DNA from: Rutstroemia sp. NJR-2017a BVV2
Lineage: Eukaryota; Ascomycota; Leotiomycetes; Helotiales; Rutstroemiaceae
Direction: 5' to 3'
NCBI GenBank assembly: GCA_002946415.1
Contig: NJPS01000013.1
Span: 62,001-126,000, forward strand
DNA length: 64,000 nt
Below are positions 23,258-35,260 of this stretch, one piece after another (position 1 is the stretch's first letter; each line of letters opens with the position of its first letter). The translations under genes were made by a program, and so were the position numbers. Under the pieces are notes generated by a model. That model was not told the DNA's origin. It ran no database searches and saw only the letters and a list, made by a program, of their open reading frames with translations.

Positions 23258-24654
23258 CTTGCTTTCCAATCTTCCAAATGTCGAAGTAAAGATAGTCGTC
23301 AACCAGAGTGAAAACCTTTCTAGCAGCAGCAACCCAAATTCTCCAAAAGTTCTGGTCGATCCCCGGATTTGCAGACGATTCGGCGCAAACGAGAGTAAGG
23401 ATTAAAAAGTTGCCGAATCACTGAATTAAGAAAAGCTTACTCTTTCACCAAAAGACAAACAGAAGAAAATGCAAAGAGAGAACAGGTCTAGATAGACTCC
23501 CCCAGGAGGAGACGTGCTTTCTCAACTCAACTTACCCTTACCTCAGAACCGCGTTTCATTCTCCACTATGTGGTACCGTATTTGCTTACGGGGTTCACGG
23601 CAGTCCTGTTTTGCTGGAAGGCTGAGCCATATTCAAGAGACGGCTAGGACGCAATCTATTTTCAGTTTCGGTATGATCGGAGATCCACTGGTCTTTGTGC
23701 GTTTCAAGATAAGTCTTCTTCGCCAGTTCCATGTTTCGCTGGAGGAGGAGGACGACTGCCAAAGGCTAGTCTTTCTCTGCTGGTGGAAATGAATAATGGG
23801 TACGAATGGCTTACGCGGTGGGTAACGTCATCCTTGTTCGGCTCGCGTTTATTCTGCCTCATCTCCCCAAAATGATGCAGAAAAGTGGTCGTTGCAACTC
23901 CGTCCTCCCTCAGGATGTCGCTTCCTCAAACGACGACGTTGACATCTTATATCGATAGCCATCTTGATATCATCAGCCAAGAGAATGTTGTCTTGGATGG
24001 CGATGCTTGTGCTGGTCCCAAGACTCCAAGGAGGACTGGGCATCTTCTGGGTGGATTTCTTTGAATTCAGGAGAAAGCTTGTCTCCACTAAGTGCCGAAA
24101 GTTACCGTTTTGTGGTTGATTGGCATCAAGGATGTGAAGCGGATCCGAAATTCGAGATGAGGCTTTGCTTAGTGCATAGTCACGTGTATAGTATTTGATT
24201 GGATATTTTCAATGTCAAGGGACTCGCCCTTGTTTGTCCGTCTTCCCAATCCGAATCTTCTTATTTATTTCCGTTAAATGCGATTATTGAATTTGATATT
24301 AGACCCTAATATCACAAATCTACGTAAAGAGACGTACGCGAGAAAGTCTTCCATACCAAAGCCATAGATTCCTTGTGTCAACATCATAAAAGTGCTCTCC
24401 CTTTGTATGATCTAACCAAACGGCCACTTTTCCTGTATAAGGGGCGTTCTCTGCAGGTGGGAGACCGACTCCAAATCTCTGTCTGCCGCGATAAACGAGG
24501 GCAAACGCTCAACATGCGCTTCTCGCTATTCACGCTTGAACAACCGTCAACGTGATTCTGCGGAAACATCACAAGGCGTACAAATAGAATGGGTAGGTCG
24601 GATTAGGTTCATCTATCTGTTATTATTCTCTGGTGGGAACGTCTAAGTAGACTG

Positions 24655-25000
24655 CTCATCTCTATATTTACTCCACCTCGCATGCCCTCATCTCATGTTT
24701 CTCGGGCCTGGCATCCGGGAAGAAGCAAAATTTTTGAATTCCAGTCCCAAGTAACTCAAAAGTCAAAGCCAAAACCGCAAAAGCCATAATACATTACCCA
24801 AAAACATAAAACATTACAATTTTTACCCTTTTATCCTTCTCCTTCAAACACTACCTCATCCTTCACGCCACAATTCGTTTCCCCCCTAAGCCCGCGCTCC
24901 TCTTTCTCCATGATCCCAATCCCCTTTCCATTTTCTGGCCATTCTTCCCCAACGCCTCGCCCACTCCGCTTCCCCGCTGCCCAACCACTCTCGCCGGTGC
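24655..25000. repeat. Diverged direct duplication, copy 1 (partner 26245-26870)
   Basis: Shared anchors include AAAACATAAAACATTACAA, CCCTTTCCATTTTC and CTATATT.ACTCCACC in the same order and orientation in both copies. Confidence 0.7.
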
Positions 25001-26244
25001 AGATAACGGGCCGACAAGAATATCCATCGATCATCTTGCGCAGTGTGCAGAGGGCTTACGGGCATATGTATTGAAGTAGTGCGGGCAATCGGGGGTAAGC
25101 GTGTAGCAACCACAGGCGTCCCAGGCACATATTAAGCGGTCGAGCTGGGGACGAAAGGGGTAAATGAGGGTAGGCCAACTGTACGTTGAACGTATGCAAT
25201 CTCGTCCTTCGTGTTTGAGAGCAGTGCGCCAGACTCGCTGTAGAAACTGGTCGTTGAGGTTAAACACTGATGGTCCAGCGCAGGCCTGTTGAAACGCTTA
25301 AAGGCTGCGACACGGCTCATATCATACTCGCTGTCAGCCAGCATTGTACAGCATTACAGGCCACCACGTACCCGGGGACGGGCCCGAGCTAGTAACCCTA
25401 ATGGGCCACGCACAACTAGAGTAAATGCTAACCCTGTGGGTGCGACCTGGACCGGAGGGTGATGGCCGCGAGTTGCTCGTCCAAGTCAATTCGTGATGAC
25501 CGATATGAGCAATCTCTTCGCGAACGTCTGTCTGCCGAATGTGATCTATACGTATCGTGGGAAGTGGGGGTAGGGGAGCAGCTTTGAAGAGGGGGAGCTG
25601 TGCGTAGAGATAGATAGGGAAGATAATCAGCTGCTGCAAATCGAGAAGAATAAAATGCTACCGATTGTGGTTGAGGCAGCCAATAGCTGTGTGGTTTCCG
25701 CCTTGCTGGTATACCGCGACAGTCTACTTCACTTTTAAAAAAATCCACTACCCTTATTCGCTTTCGCGTCACTTTCGCGCCTTTTCCATAACATACCATG
25801 AGCTTCGAAGAGCCATTAGGCGGAAAATAGCTGTCTGATGTCTCACATTTGTTGAAGCTGTGTTGCCAAAACCCGTTAAAGAAGAAGAAGTAATGTTTTC
25901 TAATGTTCAAGATCGAGTCGTTCATTAAAAAATACTTAGGCAAAAGTCCAGAAGATGGCGAGAGCATTATGGATCGTCAAGCCAGCTGCAGAGGCAGAAT
26001 GGTGATGTTGAGGCAGTGAGAGCAAACTTCCCATTGCTGAATATTTATTCGACACGAAGGGCTGAGGAAGGATACGCAGCTCAACAGCCATTTCTATGAG
26101 CCATCACTAGTCACTTCCTCCTACATGCATCCTGGTCTCCCATGTGAACCGAAAGGTGACGACACTTCTGGGGAGTGACTATTATGGCATATATTATATC
26201 TGGTCCATCTCATATCTCAGTACCTTAACTCATCGATCATAATA

Positions 26245-26870
26245 TCATATCTATCTCTATATTCACTCCACCCTCATCCCTTGTTACTCGTGCTCAGTAG
26301 AAATATCTCCTACCCGTTCATAAAGGAACACAGGAGCTCCATACCTTTCAGCTCACAAGCACCAGTTCCATAACCATAAGTCATGGTCCATATCATCCCA
26401 TTCCATGTCTTCATGTCTATCCGGTCTTTCTTTTCCCACGTCCCATTCAATTCCAGTTCAGTTCCAGTTCCAATCTCCAACCAACTCCCCAACCCCATCG
26501 TCAATCCCAAATCTATATCCCAATCTATATCCCAATCCATATTCCAATCCCATATCCCAGTCTCATATCCCAGTCTCATATCCCATTCCCATATCCCAGA
26601 TCCAAACCCCAGGAAGCAAAAATCCCAGATCTCAGCTCCAAGCAACCCAAACACCCAAGTCCAAACCGCAAAGGCATAACGCATTATCCAAAAACATAAA
26701 ACATTACAAACTTTTTATCCTCGCCACCTTCTCCTCCAAGCACCCCCCTGTTCATTCTCGTCTCAAGCCCCTCGCTCCTCTCATCCTCTTTTACCCCGTT
26801 CCCTTTCCATTTTCCAACTCCTATCCCCCCTTCTGCCACCGACCAAAAATAAAGCCGCCATCAAAAGATC
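26245..26870. repeat. Diverged direct duplication, copy 2, enlarged by a minisatellite
   Basis: The same anchors as copy 1 are present, but the segment between the CTATATT.ACTCCACC anchor and the AAAACATAAAAC anchor is about 300 bp longer because of a tandem repeat (about 26470-26610). Confidence 0.7.
26470..26610 (+). repeat. Minisatellite of CCCAATCTATAT / CCCAGTCTCATAT-like units
   Basis: Imperfect 12-14 bp units in tandem. On the minus strand they spell a repetitive Trp/Asp-rich frame, which I regard as a by-product of the repeat. Confidence 0.8.
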
Positions 26871-28093
26871 CATCAACCCCCCAAAACTCCGTAAAATTAC
26901 TCAAGCGCATCCATGCCCCGCACGCTGCGCTTCCCCTCTCCCACTACTCTCATTCTATCTCTTGTTTCTCCCCAGCACCCTAAAACCCAGAAATATCAAC
27001 ACCGGCACCAGCAGTACGACTCCCAAGATTCTGCGCTGCGTGTCAACTCCTATCTCCAAGTCAGCTTTTGTTTTGCAACGATAGGAAGGGAAAACCAAGC
27101 TGGAGCATAACTAACATACCTAAGAACCACATATTGCTCTACAATTCTGCTATGATTCTCCTCCCAACAGACCAGAATCAACCCCTGTGAGAAAGAAATT
27201 CGATTTCCAATTCCAAACAAATGCAGCACCTTTCTTCGCTCCCTGTACGTGGCCGCTTCCACAGAATAAAGGTGCAGATCAACTACACGGCCTGCGTCAA
27301 GCAAGCAGTACAAGTAGACAGTAAATATTAACAATAATAAATAATAATAACAATAAATAACTCAGATCCAATGAACCTGCATTTGCATCTTTATATTGAA
27401 TAGAAATTATAAATTACCAATATCTGGCCATTCACGAGATAGTTGGGTAGGGAGCGGCTTTATACGTATATGTATATACTTGGTCAAACACCCAGAGGCG
27501 TATATGTAAGCCAACAAACCAGTAAGCAAGCAAGACGGCGGCACTCCTCGTCCAACAACGTGCTAGCCCGCTACTTGGGTTGGCAGGCTGGAGAGAGATT
27601 CTGTCGGTGGGAGAGGTACACTTCAGCTTACCTCACTTCACATCCTCTCACTTTGCTCTACTTCATGAACATCCAGCTTGGCCGGTCAGCACAAAACCCT
27701 CTAGAAGCATACAACCTCGCACATACACAGAGAGAGATAAAACAGCAGTTCTCTTTTCCGTCCTAGCATGTCAGCTATCTCATCATCAAATACGGCCCAC
27801 GACAGCGACCGGTATTAGATAAGAGAGATCTAAGCGCGCGGGAGTGTGGTTACTGCATGGTTATTCTGAAATATAGATCAATGGATGGCAAATATACGTA
27901 AGTGTGGAGGATAAGCGCTGGATGTTGGGTAAAGGAAATAGGCGAGGCTGAGGTTGAATTTAAAGGTAGATGGGGTAGGATTTCCTGGTGCGAGTGCAGG
28001 CCTAGGCCCAAAGGTAGGTCACCTCATCCTCATCTGGCACGGGAGTAATGTACATGTTAGAAGTTCAGTAATCAATCATTCGTATTTTCTTCC

Positions 28094-30082
28094 TCACTCC
28101 ACCTCCTTCCTATGTTCCTCCACAATCCTTGTCAAAACCCCCCTCGCCATCTGCGGTTCCATCCTCCCATCCCCATCCAACCTCATCATCTTCCCCAACA
28201 AGAAATTCAGCTTCCCCTCCTGGCCCGCCAAAATCTCCTCCACAACCTTCATATCCAGCACACTTCTCGCCACCTCCTCATACTCCTCCGTCGACATCGG
28301 TTTAAGCCAAAGTCCTTCTTGCTCAATAATAGCATCCACCGAATCCTGTTTCTCGAAGAGGATCTGCAGAACTCTCTTTGCAGTTTTACCCGTGATTTTC
28401 TTCTGGTCGAGATAGAAGATAAGTTTGGCGAGTTCGGCGTGTGGGATGATACAGCCGCCTTCGCTGGTGATCTGGAGAGGGTTTTCGTCTTCGGGGATAT
28501 CTGAGACCAGGCCGCCCATTTCGTGCAAAACCCAATTACTGGCCAACTTTCCAAATCGCTTCACATCGTCATCCGGTTTCAATGCCATCAAGCTCTCAAC
28601 AACATCACGGAAGTATTCGACTCGTCCTCCATCGTTCAATGATACCAATGAGAGGGCATCTTTCATCGTGAGGCCGTAAAACTGGACCAAGCTATTGAGT
28701 TCTTCATCCGGCGAAACACCAAGTGTTACGTTCAGATGATGAATGAGCTTGGGGTCGACAATGACAGGTGGTATATCCGGGTCCGGCATGTACCTGTAAT
28801 CAACCTCGCCTTCCTTACCCCGCAGCCTTCGTGTTTCCGTACTTCCAATTGTCCATCCTCTGGTTTCTCCTTCAATTACCCCTCCTGCCTCGAGAACGGC
28901 GATTTGTCTATCACGCTCAGCAATGATGGCATCTTCCACGGCCTTGAAACTGCTTAGATTCTTGATTTCAGTTCTTTGTCCAAGACCTGTTATCCCAGCA
29001 TATTCATGGCCTTCGCCGCCGTCTGTTCTTCTTCGTACGGACACGTTGACATCTGCTCTCAATCCACCTGATTGCATGCCTAACACGCAAGCATCTGCCG
29101 CGTTTAATAAATTCTGTACTTTCCGGACAAACGCCGCTGCTGTACTAGGATGATGTATTTGCGGGAGCGAAATGATCTCGATTAAAGGTAAACCGACTCG
29201 ATTGAAATCCAACAGACGTAGACCATCAGGTTGCGAAATCGTCTTTGCGGTATCTTGTTCCATCTGAACCTGCTTAATTCCTATCTTTATCTCTTTGCCG
29301 TCTTCCTTCGCAATTCCATCATGCTCATATAATGTAACATATCCATCTTTCGCGAGTGGTTCGTAGTACTGTGTGATTTGATACCCCGCAGGCTGGTCCC
29401 AGTGAAAGTAATGTTTACGATCGAAACGACTCTGTCTTGGTACAAAGCAATTCAATGCTAATGCTCCTCGAATCGCGGGTATCAAGGTCTCCTTTTGGAA
29501 GATTGGCATCGACCCGGGTAAAGCGAGATCGAAGTATGCGACATGAGTGTTCGGTGGCTCGTTGATTGTTGAGGCTGCACGAGAGAAAAGTTTTCGCTCG
29601 GTGTTCAATTGGGCGTGTATCTCAATGCCCACCGTCAACTCCCATTTGAGAATACTCTGTTGCTTCGAACCAATTTCATCCTTGGTCTTGCGCCTCTTTG
29701 CTTCGTCTTTTAATTGTTTGCGAAGCGGGATTATGATGTCGTCATTCGTGGCAGGCTCAGATTCTGTGTCAGTATGAATTGCTCGTATTGCCCGAGATCT
29801 TGAGGCGTAGATTGACGGTAGTAACCTGTGGCCTCTATGTCGCAGACATCCTGCCGCGCTGACCTGGCCCCCAAGGAGGTATCTACGAAGTGTAACTGGG
29901 GAGCTTCGAGTCATCGGAATTGCGGGGTCCTGGAGAGGTGGATTGGAGGAGGTGGGCTTGGGAGGGTTGAGACCCAATTGGTCTTCCGAGAGAAGATTTT
30001 GCCTTCTCTTTTCCTTTTCCTTCGCCGACTGGCAGGATATACGGAGAGCAGTCGGTTGCTTACGGAGTGGAGGGTCAGGCAC
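28094..30082 (-). CDS. gatB: Mitochondrial glutamyl-tRNA(Gln) amidotransferase subunit B (GatB/Pet112)
   Basis: A single exon of 662 codons. The catalytic core has GIEIHAQLNTERKLFS, the conserved HYFHWDQPAGYQITQ (the family's HYFYPDLPxGYQISQ), and LLDFNRVGLPLIEIISLP. The C-terminal 150 residues form the GatB/YqeY tail. As part of the GatCAB/GatFAB complex it converts Glu-tRNA(Gln) to Gln-tRNA(Gln) in mitochondria. Two starts are possible: the ATG at 30082 and the one at 29914 (residue 57, MTRSSPVTLRRYLLGG). The second begins an Arg-rich stretch free of acidic residues, typical of a mitochondrial presequence, whereas the first 56 residues include acidic and Lys-rich patches. The full frame is reported, but 29914 may be the real start. 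Confidence 0.95.
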   Translation of the reverse strand: MPDPPLRKQPTALRISCQSAKEKEKRRQNLLSEDQLGLNPPKPTSSNPPLQDPAIPMTRSSPVTLRRYLLGGQVSAAGCLRHRGHRLLPSIYASRSRAIRAIHTDTESEPATNDDIIIPLRKQLKDEAKRRKTKDEIGSKQQSILKWELTVGIEIHAQLNTERKLFSRAASTINEPPNTHVAYFDLALPGSMPIFQKETLIPAIRGALALNCFVPRQSRFDRKHYFHWDQPAGYQITQYYEPLAKDGYVTLYEHDGIAKEDGKEIKIGIKQVQMEQDTAKTISQPDGLRLLDFNRVGLPLIEIISLPQIHHPSTAAAFVRKVQNLLNAADACVLGMQSGGLRADVNVSVRRRTDGGEGHEYAGITGLGQRTEIKNLSSFKAVEDAIIAERDRQIAVLEAGGVIEGETRGWTIGSTETRRLRGKEGEVDYRYMPDPDIPPVIVDPKLIHHLNVTLGVSPDEELNSLVQFYGLTMKDALSLVSLNDGGRVEYFRDVVESLMALKPDDDVKRFGKLASNWVLHEMGGLVSDIPEDENPLQITSEGGCIIPHAELAKLIFYLDQKKITGKTAKRVLQILFEKQDSVDAIIEQEGLWLKPMSTEEYEEVARSVLDMKVVEEILAGQEGKLNFLLGKMMRLDGDGRMEPQMARGVLTRIVEEHRKEVE

Positions 30083-32021
30083 TGCTCGGGCGCATGCAGC
30101 TAAGAATATTTTCTTTCGCAGTTGGGCACCCGATTTGAGGCGCGGGGAGATGGAAAGAAGAAGTAGGGATCACTTGGTGGCTATGACTCTCGTGATGCCT
30201 GTATCATTATCATTAGCAAGAATTGTCGAACATAATCTTAGTAGCTGTGATTCTTGCGTACGGCGTAATGAAATATTGGTACGCTGGGTGGTATGTGGTG
30301 AAGTAGTATTGGTTATACAGGATTAGAAGAGGCGACGTCGGGATTTTGTAGTGTCTCGGTGTTTGCTGTCGAGTAAAAATGAGGCACGTCTATCAACTGA
30401 TTCTATTTTGTGTAATGGAAATCATCTTACTCGAGGAGAAATCGGAACAACATTGCCAACCAACACAACACCACGCTCATCGTCTTCGGGCGTTTGTTAC
30501 TCTTAACTGTACGGAAGTAACATGAGGCTGAATTCTCTTCCATGTTTCCATGTCCCGCGGGTCATTCTAACCATATTGATGGTGTTTGGCGTTGGTACCT
30601 ACATCAAGCACGAATAGCCTCGTTTTTGGGCAAAAATTTCTCAACGTCGGTACCCAATTCTCACCATCAATTGGATTTATTGTGGGCTGCGGAGCTGCAC
30701 GCTCATGGTCCTTCCACTAAAGTGGCGGCCGGAGCAGTTCATGTACTTTGATGTACTGCGCGGATGGACGCTTTCATGCAGCTCATGCTATCATAGCACA
30801 TACACATAGCATAACCTTAGCACACATCAGCCAGAAAGCGGCCCGCTTGATCGAGCCAGCCTCGAGCCAGCCAATCAACCTCGTCCTTTCCATTCCTAAT
30901 AGGGATTTGGCTCGTACTGTACCCATGGCCATAGCCGGCTTCAAAAATAGAGATCAATAATCAATACGGAATCCTTCTGAAGTTCTGCTCCAGGTCCGTG
31001 GGTCGGAAGACGGTAAGGCAGCGTGGGGGATCCATAAACAGAAACAGTCAGCCCCCTCCAAATGTGACCAACCTCACCAACATAGAACGAGAGACCAATG
31101 AAAACCAGCGCGCAGTCTCACATTTCATCATCTCCCATGGCCCATGCTGCCCATCTCCGCGACGAGACACTTGCGACACACAGTCCTCGCAGAAGTACAG
31201 TACAAGCAAGCCGCCGTCGCACAAACAACACTGGTACCGGTACAAGCACGCACTGCAGCGCACTGCAGGGCATTAGATGTCAACCCAATCTTATATTATC
31301 ATTTGCCCACCTCCCAAACCCCCTCCCCCCTCCCCCCTCCTCTCTCTCGTCCCCATGTAGCCGGACGGCCCGTCATGGTCGCCTTCCCCAGCTCCTCTTC
31401 TTTTCTTGCTTCTCCATCCCTCCACACCTGGTAATAATTTTGAAACATCATTGGGAACTTGGAACCAGAGTCCATACGGCTGACCCTCGCACACCCTCGC
31501 ACACCCTCACACACTTTCGAGAACCCTCACGAGCCAAAAGCATCCGAGCACACCCTTCCGCTGATCTTTTGGTCATTCACTTAACCCGGGAGCGCGCGCC
31601 AGTTTTATATAGCTTGATCAACCAACCCGCTTCTTCGAGCTGTAGCTGAAGTTGGTACTGATATACAAGACTCGTACAATACGAATCCTTCCTCCAGCTT
31701 CTATATTTTCTTTTCCTGACTCTTCTCTCTCTCGCTCTTCCTCTTTTAAAAGACCATGTTTACTGTTATTTCTGCTAGAAATAATAAAATTACTCTTTTC
31801 AACCCTCTCGTATTCACCTCTATCAATTGTTATGTTCTCGTGCATCGGGCATTACTAGGTCGCTTGTTATCAGATCCCTATACACCATAGCTACCCAAAT
31901 TATCAAGGTAAGCCCTGTCGCACACACTGCATTTAATCATGGACTTTTTCGTTTTTGCTTTTTCCACAATGAGGGGCCAGAGTTTAGCTGATACACTGCC
32001 ACCAAAGATTAGGACTTCGAT
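30083..32021. other. Divergent intergenic region between gatB and the DUF6594 gene
   Basis: About 1.9 kb. The part before 32022 is pyrimidine-rich (31300-31760) as in fungal promoters and 5' leaders. Short reading frames here have no recognisable content. Confidence 0.6.
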
Positions 32022-34191
32022 ATGTCCACTAGATATCATGCACCTACTGTGGAATCTATCATCGAAGACTCCGAAGATGATTCAAGGGAGGAAGTAAGGG
32101 GGCCCAAGAAGGAATTCCAGCCCATAGGACGTCAACATCACCCATACCACGACTTTAATATGTCGCCTACAAAGGGAAACGCTGGAAGGGAAAGGGAAAG
32201 GGAAAGGGAAAGGGAAAGGGAAAGGGAAAGGGAAAGGGAAAGGGAAAGGGAACGAGAACGAGAACGAGAACGAAAGATGCATAAATCTACACCAAGTGGC
32301 AGCAGGCACCATGCGCCAACTCAACGAACGAAACACAATACAAGCGCGAAACGGGGAAGCGGGGTTGCAGGTGGACCTCTACTAAGGGAGCAAGACATGG
32401 AGGGGCTCCGTCGCAGACATGCGCAATCGGATCGGTATTCAAGTCCATCATCCAGTTCATCGGAGGAAGAGGATGATCAAATACAAGATCATAAAGCGGT
32501 ACTCGAAGCTTCTCGAGCAAGGCTAACGTCGCCTTCTGTCATTTCTAATTTGACATGCACGACTTCAACGACAAATAAGTCAAGTAGCTCAAGCGGGAGC
32601 AATTCGACAATAACTCAGGCCTCCATGTTCAAGCGACCAACCTCCGGCAAAGAAGTTACGACAAAGGAGGCACCACAATCACCAGCCGTGCCATCGCCCC
32701 CGAATGTCTTCGCATATTTACAGGACGATTCTGATTCTGATTCAGACGAAGAAGAAGACGACGACGGAGAGGAGCCGGCGGAGGGCGAGAAAGTGGAGGC
32801 TGAAGAAGAGGAACATCAGCGACAGCAATCCAAATCTCCGAGTACAGATCGATGGCTCATTAACCCGGCCGAAGAAGATTATACCTTGTCCTCATTTCCT
32901 TCACACACAGCACAGGATCTTACGAGCAGTGTATCGTCGGCATCGAGTAGTCTTCATAGTGATGGATTCTCTGAGCCGGCCGTTGACTTTGATACAGACA
33001 GAAGTACATCTCCTGAAATAAGCGTTCGTGGTCGCGAAGATGTCCATAGACCCACCCGAACGAGAGATCATGCATCAATAAAGATCGCAACACAAATGGC
33101 TGCTGCCAATCAACGACAAAACTATTATGGTCCAGCTCCGTCATTTGGAACCCCAAGTATGCACCCCACAAGTGCTGACATGAATCTCCTCTCTCCCTCC
33201 GACTTGACCCCACGCAATCCACATCCGCCAAGCCATTATTTCCCACGAATTGAAAGACCGCCTGTCACTGGTTATGAATTGCTGGCTTCAAAGCTATCGG
33301 ATCATTCAGGATCGGATACCGTAGTTGAGGAAAGGATCAAGCCAATGTATCGAAAATTCGAAGCACTTAACCATAGACTTCTACTTCATCTCCAGGACGA
33401 AATTAGTGAACTTGAAGAGCAATTACATCGAGTTGATGCGGCGGATACGGAAGCTCGTCGAACATATAACGAGATATTGCCGGCATCTCGTCGAGCAGCT
33501 GCAGAAATGGGTGGGGAGCTTCAGTGGCACAAAATCGATATCTTGGGACGGATTGGATATAAACTTGCTCAATATAGTATGTACCATATTGCTGGCGCGA
33601 ATTACATTTACTGATTGTGCAATAGATCAAACATTGACGTCTTTTCATGCCACTCAAAATCTGTCTGCTCCTTCACCTGCAGATGTCTCTCATTATCGCG
33701 ATTATCTTCATAATGTCCAACCAATCGCCGAAATCGAGACACGATTCCTTGATCCGGCTGACGATTTAGTATCTGTCTGCTCTTCGGATAAGCCTCCATC
33801 AGCAAACTACCGCAGCAATGCATCGGTGTCTTCACTCTATTCACACGATCAAGCAGTGGCTATGACACGAACGCCAACTCATACTACGGTTGATGAGACA
33901 CATGATTCGCCTACAAAATCCGAATTTCAACATCAAGAAGATTTAGACGAACAAAATCCATTCCCAACTCTTGCAATCGCGATCGCTGTCTCAGTTCTTA
34001 TTCCAATTATTACTTTCTCCGTCATTCCTACTTTCCTTGGTCGACTGACAGTTGTGTGTTTGGTGGGGAGTGGTATTGTTGGTGCGTTAATGCAGAGCGA
34101 TATGGTGAAGGTTAGGGAAATTTTAAGGAAAGAGGGTGCGGTTTGTGGTGGCGTTTATCTGGGGAGTATGGTTATCCTTGCTGCTCTTTGA
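32022..34191 (+). CDS. DUF6594 membrane protein with Arg-Glu repeat
   Basis: Two exons (32022-33576 and 33626-34191; intron 49 bp, phase 1) give 706 residues. The N-terminal 410 residues are disordered: a run of about 15 Arg-Glu pairs (residues about 55-86) encoded mostly by a GGGAAA microsatellite, Ser-rich patches and an acidic block (DSDSDEEEDDDGEE). From about residue 410 the DUF6594 domain begins (GYELLASKLS), followed by a predicted coiled coil (RKFEALNHRLLLHLQDEISE through LEEQLHRVD). The C-terminus has three hydrophobic helices (LAIAIAVSVLIPIITFSVI, then RLTVVCLVGSGIVGALM, then GGVYLGSMVILAAL). DUF6594 proteins are fungal membrane proteins of unknown function. The start MSTRYHAP is the first ATG of the frame. 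Confidence 0.88.
32186..32272 (+). repeat. GGGAAA microsatellite encoding (Arg-Glu)n
   Basis: About eleven GGGAAA units followed by GAACGA units, in frame in the DUF6594 gene. The 6-bp period keeps the reading frame when the copy number changes. Confidence 0.9.
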
Positions 34192-35260
34192 TGCGTTTGT
34201 CGGTGATTTATGGAATTTTCGCACTCTATTGGGTATCAGGAGTTCTGGGTTTCTTCGAATGCTTGTAAGATGAGTAAGGCCTGGATGGACTTATGGACTT
34301 ATGGACTTATGGACTTATGGACTTTGTGTATGATACCCACTTCTTTGGATTTCCTGCGTGGCTAGGGATTGTCTGTTCTGTTATTTCACTGTATGAGGGA
34401 TTGGGGGAATTTGTTTGATTAATATTGTATGATTTGGGCTACGATATTTTGGATGGATGAAGGGGATACGTGCAAGTGTAAGCTATTTTCAACCAAGTTA
34501 TTACGGGACCGAATCTGGATGTTGAAGCCGGAATGCGATATGGTTTTTGTTATGTATGATTAGGAAGACGCTTCTGTCTTTTGAATAATCCATTACAATT
34601 TATTTCCGAAGTGTGGTTGAGTACCACATATGATGCTTCTAAGAAGAAGCTGCCCCGGTAATCACTTAGCATCCGGAGAGGGACGAATTTTGTTTTGTGA
34701 TCTTGGAGATGTCGAGCTTTGGTACTCACATTTGTTAGTGCTACGGTTACGCATATAATACCTACAAAGCATCAAAGTCTCGACCTGAGCCAAACTCTGC
34801 AACGAAGAAGGTGCAGCCGTAGTTGCAGTCATCTTTGATCCAGCAAGCAAGCATGGCCGGTTGATTAGATACTAGCGCAGAACCACCACATTCACTTCAT
34901 GAACCACTTTTTGGGTACCCGTCAAGGTACTCATCAAGGTGCTCATTATTTCATGGCGTCAACACCATCCATAGAAATAAGAGCCGCAATTCACTTCTTA
35001 TTCGCTACTTGTATTGCTTACCTCTGATTCACAGGTTATGGAAATTGAAGAGATATCCTCCGTCTTCTTTTGGATTGATATATATTCGGGCAACTCGTCT
35101 ACCCTTCCAACCAGACGGCATCACCAACCAGATCCATCCAATTCAAGCACAATATCATCCACATCCACATCCACGAACAGCATATATCCGCCCGGCTTTC
35201 CACCACATCACAGGCATCTCCAAGTTGCACTCCCTAATCCTACTTACACCAACCGCAGCC
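34192..35260. other. Intergenic region with an 8-bp tandem repeat
   Basis: About 1 kb between two plus-strand genes. It holds about five copies of ATGGACTT at 34283-34325 in the 3' region of the DUF6594 gene. No supported gene. Confidence 0.6.
34283..34325 (+). repeat. 8-bp tandem repeat (ATGGACTT), about five copies
   Basis: Perfect head-to-tail units about 90 bp downstream of the DUF6594 stop codon. Confidence 0.9.

Larger units (their letters stand above)
23258..28093. other. Long intergenic region with a diverged internal duplication
   Basis: About 4.8 kb without a gene I can support. It carries two diverged direct copies (about 24655-25000 and 26245-26870), a minisatellite inside the second copy, and an AT-rich AAT/AAC microsatellite at about 27330-27362. 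A small minus-strand, possibly spliced Cys-rich frame at about 25050-25345 (AWDACGCYTLTPDCPHYF) precedes the first copy but could not be joined convincingly. Confidence 0.5.

Noticed and set aside
25428..25967. 179-codon minus-strand frame in the 23-28 kb intergenic region
   Set aside because: No domain, mixed composition and no splice or start support.
26310..26684. 124-codon minus-strand frame with Trp/Asp repeats
   Set aside because: A by-product of the AT-rich minisatellite; the diverged duplicate at 24.7 kb lacks it.
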